Shown: positions 1-11,100 of the stretch, one piece after another | Layout of the letters: each line of letters begins with the position of its first letter | Numbering within the stretch: position 1 is the first letter of the stretch | NCBI GenBank assembly: GCA_044345075.1 | Contig: JBIJBU010000018.1 | Location: 1 to 21,151, forward strand | Length of the DNA: 21,151 nucleotides | DNA from: CAIKZY01 sp044345075 | Lineage (GTDB): Bacteria > Actinomycetota > Actinomycetes > S36-B12 | Direction: 5' to 3' | Notes under the pieces: model-generated | What the model saw: only the letters and a program-made list of their open reading frames with translations | What the model was told of the DNA's origin: nothing | Database searches by the model: none | Made by a program: the position numbers and the translations under genes

Positions 1-2114
1 CCTGCCGTGATCGTCGCGGTCGCCGACAGATCGGTATTGGTGCTGTTCAGTGTTGACGCGCGGGCTGTGCCGCCAACTCCGATCGCCGAAAGTGCCGTCG
101 GAGTGTTCGGGGCCACGGTGTCGACAACGATCGCCTTGTTTGCACCCAGCGAACCGGAAGCGCCCGGAGCAGGCACGGTAAGTGTCGCGTTGTTTCCGGC
201 GATGTCCTTGATCGTTCCACCGTTCGTGGCAAGTGCCGAAGCGGACTGCTCGTCGAGATCAGTGGACAGATCGCCGGCCTGCACCGTGTAGCGGAAGATC
301 AGCGTGTTCGTGCCCGAGCCGCTCGAGTAGGTAGCCGCGCGATCGGTCGCACCGGTCTCGAGCAGGAGGGTGGGAATGCCCGCTGCCGTGACGACATTGG
401 CGACCTCACTGAAGGTGATCGAGATGTCGATCACCGAGCCAGTCTTGTAGAAACCGTTGGCACTCGTCGACGAGATGCCGGTGACCGTGGGCGGCGTGGT
501 GTCGACAGTCAAGGACAGTGAGCCGGAGGTGTTCGGGAGTCCGCCACCGTCGACGAAGGATGCCGAGTCAACGGTGATAGTCGCAGTTCCGCTGAATCCG
601 GCAGCAGGCGTGTACGTCGCGGTGTACACGGTCGGAGACACTGCGACGAAGTTGCTCATCGAGCCACTCGTGGTCGAGATATCGGTGATCTCGAAATCCG
701 TGGACGCCTTGCTCAGCGTGAACGTGAGAGTGGTTCCCGAACTCGTTGAAGTCGTCGGGCTGGTGATGGTCACGCCCGGATAGTTGTTGTCCATGAGATA
801 GGTCTCGGGTGTACCGACAACAGCCAAGTTCGACAGTGCATTGCCGGCAACGTCAGCGATCGAGGCACCCCCTGCGAGGCCAAGCCCGACGGTGCCGTTG
901 TACCCGGCGAGATCTCCGCCGCTGACAGTCACGTTGTACGCCCCAGTGACTCCGGTGACCGCCGTCACCGCAGTGACCGTTGCAGTGGTCCCGCTCACGG
1001 CGAAGTCGGCAGCACTGACGCCCGTCACGACGGAGTCGAACTGTGCCCGGAAGATCAAGGTGTCGGCGCTAGTAGTACCCGCACTCGGGGTTCCGCGAGT
1101 AACTGCGCTCAGTCGCGGCGCCGTGGTGTCGACGTTGACCGTCCACTCAAGGGAGAAGCTGCTGCTGTTGGTCTTGCCGCTGACGGTGACGCTGGCAATC
1201 GCCTTGATGACGTGATCGCCGGCGCTCAGCGGGGTGGTCGGGGTGAAGGAGTATGTGGCATCACCGGCAACGGTGACCGCGGGAGACTGGGCCACGCCAT
1301 CGATGTAGACGGTGACGCTCGCGCCCGGATCGGCAACGCCCGTAATGGTCGGCGTCGTGTCATTCGTCGGAGTCGGAGTCGTCACCGACGGGGTGGTCAC
1401 CAGCGTCGGCACGGGAAGTGTCCAGGAGAGCACCGTCGAAGGCGCACTCTCATTGCCGCGGGTGTCGACGGCCACCACGTAGTAGTAGTAGGTGATGCCG
1501 CGGCCTACTGCGAAGTGCTCGAAGGCACTCGTCGGTGCGGTGACGCTACTGAGAGCCGAGAAGCTCGACAGCGAGGAGCACGAGGTGGCGCTGAGGCTCG
1601 AGCAGGAGTAGACGCGGTACTCCTTGAGATCAGGCTCGGTGTTGGCCGACCAGTCGAGCAGGATGCTGTCAGTTCCGTCAACGACGAACAGGCTCGGCGT
1701 GCTGGGCGGATCCGCGTCGATGACCAGGGCCTTGTCGGCGCTGAGCGAGTCGGCAGCACCCGGCGCCGGCAGGGTCAAGGTGGCCACGTTGCCTGCGCGA
1801 TCGCTGATTGTCCCGCCATTGAGTACAAGTGACGTCGCGTCCAGGTAATCGAGATCGGTCGAAAGATCACCCACCGCGATCGTGTAATCGAAGGTCAGGG
1901 TCGACGAGCCTGAGCCACCTGTGTAGTCGAGGACGGCCGTGGATCGTGCAGAACCCGCGTCGAAGGCGAGGGTGAGCCGCGGTGTGCCGGTGACGACAAG
2001 CGGCTCGGTGAAGTTGACCTGGATCGGGATCACGGAACCGAATCGGTACGGCCCATCGGCCAGGGTCGAGCTCACGCTTGCGACGGTGGGGGTCGTGTTG
2101 TCGACTGCGTAGGA
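1..2114 (-). repeat. Tail of bacterial Ig-like and FnIII domains of the giant protein
   Basis: From residue about 3516 the chain has an Ig-like repeat of the type SVIPIQVNFTEPLVVTGTP...LNGGTISDRAGN (about 1710-2105), an FnIII domain with SILLDWSANTEP and TYYYYVVAVD (about 1410-1710), a Big-type domain (DTTPTITGVADPGASVTVYI, about 1115-1410), and two further Ig-like domains of other types (about 790-1115 and 505-780). A second FSEVANV...NGGTIKDIAGN repeat follows (about 105-500), and a new domain is cut by the window edge. Such chains are typical of adhesins and long surface stalks. Confidence 0.82.
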
Positions 2115-5100
2115 GATCAGGATCTGCCCGTCACCTGACCGGAAGGCCTGAGTGTGGATTACTGCAGCCGAGTCGCCACGGGCCCAGCTGGAGCCGCCAC
2201 CGCCACCGACATTGTTTCCGATCGAGACGCCACCGCCCCAGTAGCCACCGCCCGCGCCACCGGCATTGACCGAGTTCGCGCCACCGACAGGAACGTTCTC
2301 ACCCTGCCCGAGTGCATTGCCCGTGCTCTGAGTTCCACCGAAGCTCGTGGTGCCGCTCTGCCCGGACGACGAGCCACCGATCAGGCCACCACCCGCACCG
2401 CCAGCGGCGTAGTAACCCGCACCACCACCACCGCCCGCGATGATCGTGCGGGACTCGAGAGAAGCAGCGTTACTCCAGGCACTGGGGCCGCGCACCGTTC
2501 CGCTGACCGCCCCTGACGCCACATTCGTGGCGGTCTTGGCAAAGGTCAACGTGGTCGTGCTGGGCACTGTCGCCACCTGGTAGGAGCCGTTGAAGGTCGA
2601 ATCGATACCAGCGACAACGACCCAGGCGCCCGCCGAGAATCCATGAGGCCGGGAGGTAGTGAGCGTGGCGATGTTCGAGGTCAGCGAACGCGTCGTGACA
2701 GTGAACTCATTGCGACGGATATCCGACGCACCGCCGCCGCCGCCGGCATTCGAGTTATGCCCGGTGCCGCCACCATTCCAGCCTGCGGCATAGGTGTTAG
2801 CCGATGTGAGGGAACCTGTTCGCCCGCCGGCACCGCCGACATACAGGTAGAGCTTCTCGCCTGCAGTGACCGGAATGGTGCCTTGCGTGCGACCGCCCAG
2901 ACCGCCGGCGTGGCCGTTGGCTCCGCCGGTGCCACCCTGGCCGCCTCGGGCATCGACCTGGAGCCAGGCCACGCCTTGGGGAACGGTGAAGATCAGCGGA
3001 GCGCCGGAGTAGGAGTAAGTGCCTGTCGTAACCGTGGTAGGCATCGCAGACACGAGCGATGAGTACGGCGCAACGGTGCGCACGTCGTTGAGAAGCAGGA
3101 TCGGTGCGACACGGTAGTAGTACGTGGTGCCATTAGTCAGGCCGGTGGAGAGCGTTGCCGTACCGATGGTCGATGCCGCAGCAATGGCTGCATTCACCTT
3201 CGTGTAGCTGAAGGTCGTGCTCGTGACCGCGCTGATTACGAAGGTGCCGTTGAAGACGGAGCTGCCGGTATCGCTGACCTGAACCGATTGCCCGACGACG
3301 AATCCGTGTGCACTCGAGGTCGTGAGCGTGGCAACGTTCGAGGTGAGCGCCCTTGTGACGACCGAGAAAGACGGACCCTGATGGAGGTAACTGGACTGAG
3401 TCGCGCCCACCGTCGCAATCTCGGTGGTCGGATTCGGTGTGGTGCCACCAAGAATCGAGTAACCAACCAGGTTTGAAGCTGAACTCGACGACCACGACAA
3501 GGACACCTGCTGATCCCCCGCGGATGCCGCGAGTCCGGAGGCCGCGGTCGACAGCGGCACGGTGATGCGCACGATGCCGTTACCTTCGCGGAAACCCTGC
3601 GTGTGGAAGACCGCCGCCGAGGTATCGGAGGCGTAGTTGGAGCCGCCACCGCCGCCGACGTTGTTTCCGATCGCGACGCCACCACCCCAATAGCCACCGC
3701 CACCGCCACCGGCATTGACCGAGGCCCCGCCACCAACAACCACATTCTTACCCGCGCCTAGTGCATTGCCCGTGGTCTGCGATCCACCGAAGCTCGTGGT
3801 GCCGCTCTGCCCGGACGACGAGCCACCGATCAGGCCACCGCCTGCGCCGCCAGCGGCGTAGTAGCCCGCACCGCCACCGCCGCCGGCGATGATCGCTCGC
3901 GTGGCCAGGGAGCCTGCATTGCTCCATAGGCTCGGACCGCGCACGCGACCTGCAGAAGTCGTCGCTGCGGTAGTCGAACTCACCGTGTACTTGATCGTCG
4001 AAGCAGTAGTGCCCGTGATCGTGGTGAATGTGCCATCGAACGGTGCCCCCGCACCCGACACCACGATCGATGCGCCCACCGCAATGCCATGAGCGGCCGA
4101 CGTCGTCATCGTGACCGCGCCAGACGCATTCGACGCGGTAGTCACCACGAACTCATTACGACGGATATCCGAGGCGCCGCCACCACCACCGGCATTTGAG
4201 TTTTGCCCGGTGCCTCCGCCGTTCCAGCCTGCGTCATAGGTATTGCTCAATGCAGGGGTGCCGTCGTAGTTGTAGGACGCGCCGCCACCGCTGCCACCGC
4301 TGTACACGTACAGGGTCTCGCCCGGGGTGACTTGGATCGTCGCCTGCGTGCGACCGCCCCGGCCACCGGCATGGCCATTGGCGCCTGCGGTGCCACCCTG
4401 ACCGCCCTGCGCATCAACCTGAAGCCAGGTCACACCTTGAGGAACGACATAAGCCTCGGGTGCACCGCTGTAATCGAAGGCGACGTCGGTGGTCACCACG
4501 GGGATCGCGCTGACCTCGGCCGACTTCTCCGACTCAATCGAGCCGGTAACAAAGGAGACTCGGTAGTAGTAGCGCGTACCAAGCGTCAGTGCGTCGGCAG
4601 CCGAGACGACGCCGGTCGTCGATGCCGTTGACGTCACATTCGCGGCAGTCCTGGCGTAGGTGAAGGTCGTGGTCGAGGGAACGGTGGCAACCGTGTAGGT
4701 GCCGTCGAAGTTCGCCCCGACACCCTGCACCAGGATCGTCTTGCCAGCGGTGAGGCCGTGGGCTGAGCTCGTGGTGAGAGTCGCGATATTCGAGGTCAGA
4801 GCCCTGTTCGTGATGACGGAGGTTGCCCCGCCATGGGAGAACGTGGTGCTGGTGATCGGGAGGGTGGCCAGCAGGGTCGTCGGATCGGTGGTCGTGCCGC
4901 CGTAGACCTTATATGCCGTGAGCCCGGTAGTCGTGGCCTCATCCCAGTTGATGGCGTTGAAACCTTGGAGGCCGACCGCGGTGACGCCCGTCGGGTAAGC
5001 ACGGGTCGGCACGCCGATGGTGATGACGCCATTGCCTGACCGGAACCCCTGCACATGAGAGACACCGGCGACAGTGCGCGGATCAGCGGAGGTCAGGCCG

Positions 5101-8100
5101 GCCGGGCTTGTCCAACTAGAACCGCCGCCGCCGCCCACGTTGTTACCAGTCGAAACGCCGCCACCCCAGTAGCCACCACCGGCACCACCGGCGTTGACCG
5201 AGACGGCGCCACCGACAACCACATTCTTACCCGCGCCGAGCGCATTGCCGTCCGTTTGAGATCCACCGAAGCTCGTGGTGCCGCTCTGCCCGGTTGACGA
5301 GCCACCGACCAGGCCACCACCTGCACCGCCGCCAGCGTAGTAACCCGCACCGCCACCGCCGCCAGCGACGATTGCACGGGTCAGCAAGGATGCCGCGTTG
5401 TTCCAGGCACTCGGACCGCGCACCTTCCCGATGCTCGTGTTCGCGGTGGCCGCGGTCGTAGAAGTGACCGTGTACTTGATAGTCGTGCCCGTCGAACCCG
5501 TGATCGTGGTGAACGTACCGTCGAAAGGTGCCCCAAGACCGGAGACGATGATCGTCGCACCGACCGAGATGCTGTGAGCCGCAGACGTTGTCATCGTGAC
5601 CGTGCCCGACGTATTCGATGCAGATGCCACCGAGAAGTCGTTCCGACGGATATCCGAGGCACCACCACCGCCACCGGCATTGGAGTTGTGCCCGGTGCCG
5701 CCGCCATTCCAGCCCGCGTCATAGGTGTTTGTCGCAGCGAGTGAGCCGTCGTAGTTATAGGAGACTCCACCACCCGAGCCACCGGTGTAGAGGTAAAGCG
5801 TCTCGCCAGGGGTCACCGGGATGGTGCCTGAGACCTTGCCGCCAAGGCCGCCGATGTAGCCATTGGCGCCGGCCGTACCACCCTGGCCACCCTGGGCATC
5901 GACCTGAAGCCAGCTCACGCCCTGCGGAACCACGTAGGGAACAGGTGCGCCGGTGTAATCGAAGGTCAGATCAGAGGTGAAGATCGGAGTCGCGAACACG
6001 GTGCTGGAGTAGCCGGACACGCAGGTATTCGTGCACGGCAGGCTGTAGTCGGAGTACATCGCGGCAAGCTGGTAGTAGTACGTGGTACCAACCGTGCGAC
6101 CGGTGTGCACGTAACTGCTGGTGGCTGCGCCCGAGATATCAATCTGATTCGTGATGGCACCCAGGCTGGTTCCCCAGAGAAGTCGGTAGCCCGTGGTCGC
6201 ATCGATCGGTGATGCAGTCCAGTTCAGTGCCACCTGGCCGAGCTGACCGGTTGCCTGCACATTTACCGGCACTCGCAGAGCACCGGAATCAGGTGCGCTG
6301 ATCGTCACGGTGCCGTTGCTCGCACGCACACCCTGGTTATGCCTGATGCCGGTCGTGATCCGCGGGTCAGCGGAGGACAGCGCCACGGGGCTCGACCAGC
6401 TGGAGCCGCCGCCACCACCTACGTTGTTACCGCTCGAGACACCGCCACCCCAGTAGCCACCACCGGCACCACCGGCATTAACGGAGGCCGCGCCACCGAC
6501 CTGAACGTTCTTGCCCTGGCCAAGTGCATTACCGGACGTCTGATTTCCGCCGTAGCTCGTAGTGCCACTCTGCCCGGTTGATGAGCCGCCAACCAGACCG
6601 CCACCTACTGCGCCACCGGCGTAGTAACCCGCGCCACCACCGCCGCCGGCGACGATCGTGCGCGAGGCCAGAGACGTTGCATTGCTGAACAAGCTTGGTC
6701 CGCGGACAAGCCCGGCGGAAGCCGACGCTGCCGTGGTTGAGGTCACCGTGTACTTGATGGTCGTGCCGGTCGAACCCGTGATCGTGGTGAACGTTCCGTC
6801 GAACGGCGCACCCAGGCCTGAGACCACGACCGATGCACCTACCGAGATACCGTGGGCCGCAGTTGTCGTCATCGTGACCGTGCCCGACGCATTCGATGCG
6901 GTCGACACCCTGAACTCATTGCGACGAATATCCGAGGCGCCGCCGCCACCGCCGGCATTGGAGTTATGCCCGGTGCCGCCGCCATTCCAGCCCGCGTCGT
7001 ACGTATTCGATGCCGATCGCGTGCCGTCGAAGCCGACGGAGACGCCACCGCCGGCGCCACCGGCATAGACGTACAAGGTCTCGCCCGGGGTCACCGGGAT
7101 GGTGCCCGTCACTTGACCGCCAAAGCCACCGGTATAACCATTGGCGCCCGCCGTTCCACCTTGTGCGCCGTAGAGATCGACCCCCAGCCAGGTGGTTCCT
7201 GCGGGGACTGTGTACACCTGCGGCGCACCCGTATAGTCAAAACTCGTGGACGAGGTAAAGCGCACGAGTGCGGAGAGTTCATTGGTCACTTCACCGATGC
7301 ACCGGCGACCGCAGGACTGCGAGAGGTCCGTGTAGATGGGAGCCACTTGGTAGTAGTAGGTCTTGCCGAGAGTGAGTAGCGCAGCACGCTGCGCGAGGCC
7401 GGTCACCCAGGCACTCGCGATATTCGCGTTCACACGGGCATAGGTGAAGGTAGTCGAGGTTGCACCCGTGACAGTGAAGACGCCGTCATACGGGGAGCCC
7501 AGGCCCTGAATGCGAACGCCGTCATTCACTGTGAGGCCGTGTGCACTGCTCGTGGTGAGTGTGACGACATTTGATGTCAGGGCAGCATTGGTGATCGCCG
7601 TGACTGTGGGCCCCGAGTGCACGTAACCGGTGGCATCCGGCTCGAGGATGTCGAAGGAGTTATTGAGGGCCCCACTCGCCGTTCCCCACAGCACTCGGTA
7701 ACCGGTGACATTCTCGGAGTCCGTGGGAGTCCAAGTCAGCGAAATGCGGCGCTGCTCGCCGAAGGCGGTGAGATTGGTCGGGGCAGCCAGCGAAGTGGTC
7801 AGTGGGCTGGAGATCGTGACGCGGCCATCGCCTGCACGCACACCCTGATTGTGAATCATGCCGATTGAGGTACGCAGGTCACTGCCGGAGAGTGCCGTGG
7901 AACGAGCCCAGCTCGAGCCGCCGCCACCACCGACGTTGTTACCCACCGAAGTATCACCGCCCCAGTAGCCGCCGCCAGCGCCACCCGCATTGACCGAGAT
8001 TCCGCCACCGACTGGAACGTTCTTGCCCTGGCCGAGTGCGTTGCCGGAGGTCTGAGTTCCGCCGAAGCTCGTGGTGCCGCTCTGCCCGGTTGATGAGCCA

Positions 8101-11100
8101 CCGATCGGGCCACCGCCAGCACCGCCACCGGCGTAATAACCCGCGCCGCCACCGCCACCCGCGACCACGACTCGCGAGGCAATCGAAGACGCATTGGCCG
8201 GGGCACTCGGGCCGCGCACGGTGCCGGTGTCGGCAATCGAGGGAATGTTCGAAGAGACCTTCGCATAGCTGAAGGTCGTGGCTGCGACAGAAGTGATCGT
8301 GTAGGTGCCATCGAAGGTGGCGTCGACACCATCGACAACGACGGTGCCGCCGACCAGGAAGCCGTGAGCCGCGGAGGTTGTCAGAGTGGCGACATTGTTG
8401 AGAAGCAGTTTGTTGGTGATGGTGAACTCGTTTCGGCGCACGTCGGAAGCACCGCCACCGCCGCCGCCATACGAGTTGTGCCCCGTGCCACCGCCATTCC
8501 AGCCCGCGGAATAGATGAATGGAAGTGTGGTGGCGTTCTCGTAGTCGCGCATCACTCCGCCGCCGGCACCGCCGGTGTAGACGAACAAGGTTTCGCCCGG
8601 AGTCACCGGGATAGTCGCTCGCATGCGACCGCCCAGACCACCGACGTAGCCATTGGTACCCGACGTTCCGCCCTGAGCGCCCTGCGCATCAACCTGAAGC
8701 CAGGTGACGCCCGCAGGCACGGTGTATGGCTGCGGCATTCCGGTGTAATCGAAGTCGCGCCCCTGCGAGAACACCGTGGCAGCACTGACAAGCGGGGATG
8801 TGTACGAGGAGAAGCACGCGGTGTTGCATGCCTGTGTGGCATCGGTGTACCGAGTCGCGACCTTGTAGTAGAAGGTCGTGCCGACAGACAAACTGAGTTC
8901 CTTCTGTGCCAGCCCGGTCGGGTTCACCGCAGCTGATGCCACGTTCGTCGCCGATGTCGCTGCGTATCTGAAGGTCGTGGATGTCGGAACTGCTGTGACG
9001 GTGAACGTGCCATTGAAGGGCGCGCCGACACCTTCGACCACGACCACGTCATTGACCGCGAGCCCGTGTGCAGTTGCCGAGGTGAGTGTCGCGAAGTTCG
9101 AGGTCAGCGCCCTGGTGGTGATCGAAAGCGGAGTCATGCTCTGGTGACGAACACTCGACGCTGGTGAGTTCACGTCGAACTGATTCGTCAACGCTGCCGG
9201 ATCAGTTCCCCACTTGACGCGGTAGCCCGTCACCGCGTCGAAGGGCCATGGTGTCCAGGAGAGATCAACCGAGCGGGTGAATCCTGCGGCGTTGAAGTCA
9301 GTCGGGGCGAGTGAGCCCACCGTGGTGGTGATCGTCAAGGTGCCATTCGCACCAGTCACCGCATTGGCGGCAGGAGTATGGGTCAGCGGCCATACTGAAC
9401 CAAGGGCAGCGCTGGAGCCGCCACCACCGCCGGCGTTGGTAGTCCCCGCGCCACCGCCGAAGTAGCCGCCGCCACCACCGCCCGCATGGGAGGCAGTAGC
9501 CGAGCCACCGACACCATTCGCTCCACCTGTCGACTGAGTGCCGCCGGTACTTCCATTGACGCAATTGGTCCAGGTCGAGCTGCACACCGTTCCCGGGTTA
9601 CCGGCCGGGAAGTTACCCGAACCGCCGCCGCCGTAGAGACCGCCACCGCCACCGCCAGCGGCGACAATGACGCGGTTACCAATCGCCGTTCCACCCTGAC
9701 GCAGATCGGTCGCGCCGCCACCACCACCGCCGTAACTACCCTGACCGCTGCCGCCGCCATTCCATCCGCCGGCCACGCCAGCGGCTCCGGACTTTCCGCC
9801 GCCGCCGACATAGACATTGAGCGTCTCGCCTGGCGTGACCGGAAGAACGCCCTGCACACGAGCACCGCCGTAGGAGCCTCCACTGTTTCCGCCACCCGCT
9901 GCACCGACAGCATCCACATGGATCGAAGTGACACCCGCCGGCACCGTGAAAGTCTGAACAGCTCCCGTGTAGGCAAAGGTGTTCGTCATCGCGTTGGACG
10001 CGATTTGCACGATGCCCGAACCGCAGGCCTTTGCCGGGTCGACGTCACAGACGTCGTCAGCAAAGCGCTTGGTCGACGACGTGCCAGTGATCTGGAAGCG
10101 CAGTAGCGACGGCGAAGCCTTCGGGTTTAGCTCGATGAGTCGTGCGATCGCGCCGGAGACATGCGCGGCGGCGACCGAGGTTCCTTGGGTATGCGCGAAA
10201 CCGTCGGCAGCGGGATCGGAAGTACCGGAATTGGAGAGCGTGTACACGCCCGAGGTTCCATCGACATTGAGATCTCCGCCGGGTGCAGAGACATCGATGC
10301 CCTCGCCGTAGTTCGAGTAGGCAGCGCGCTTGCCACTTCTGTCGGAGGCACCGACGCTGATGACGCCCTCACAGTTGGCCGGCGCGTAGTTGCGGACATC
10401 GTCGTTCGCGTTTCCTGCTGCTGCCACGACACTGACGCCGCGCGATACGGCACCATCAATTGCCGTCTGCAGTGCCGGAGTGCACATACCAGCGGTCGCG
10501 AACGACAGGTTGATGACATTCGCGGGAGTCGCATTGTCTGGAACCCCCGGAACTGAGCCACCGGAAGCCCAGGTGATCGAAGCAGCGACGTCGGAGAGCA
10601 AACCACCACGCCACGACAGTGCACGAATCGGCTGGATCTGAACCTTTGGCGCAACACCGACGATGCCCACGCCGTTGTTCGCCTCCGCGCCGATGATGCC
10701 TGCCATCGAGGTGCCGTGCCACGAGCTATCGCGCACTGGCGCGACCTTGCGCCAGTCACCTGGGTCGGCGGGGTTGGCATCCCAACCGGCTGCGCCATAG
10801 CGATCGGCGTTGACGTAGTCACCGTCGAAGCTCACGAGCTCGCCATTGGGAGCCACCGTGACGGCGGAAGCAGACGCTGATGCAGATGCAGATGCTGATG
10901 CTGATGCTGATGCAGATGATGACGCCGAACTGGAGGCAGTTGCACTGCTGGAAGCAGAAGGGCTGCTCGACGCGGAAGCGGAGGCAGACTCACTCGTGCT
11001 CGCGGAGCCTGATGCGGACGGGCTGGCTGAGTTTGTGTCAGCGACCGGGCCTGCACGGCCCTGCACGATGCTGCCTGCATCGCGGACACCGGCAAGCTCG

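Noticed and set aside
2115..9977. Glycine-rich regions as collagen-like or PE-PGRS-like repeats
   Set aside because: There is no regular Gly-X-Y triplet and no PE domain. The modules have ordered non-glycine landmarks (TVPAGV, GWNGGG, ASDIRR, QGVR) that fit the ALK/LTK-type glycine-rich domain.
2115..9977. Regularly spaced repeats as a CRISPR array or transposon array
   Set aside because: The period is about 1.3-1.5 kb, the repeats are coding and in frame, and no short direct repeats with unique spacers or terminal inverted repeats are seen.
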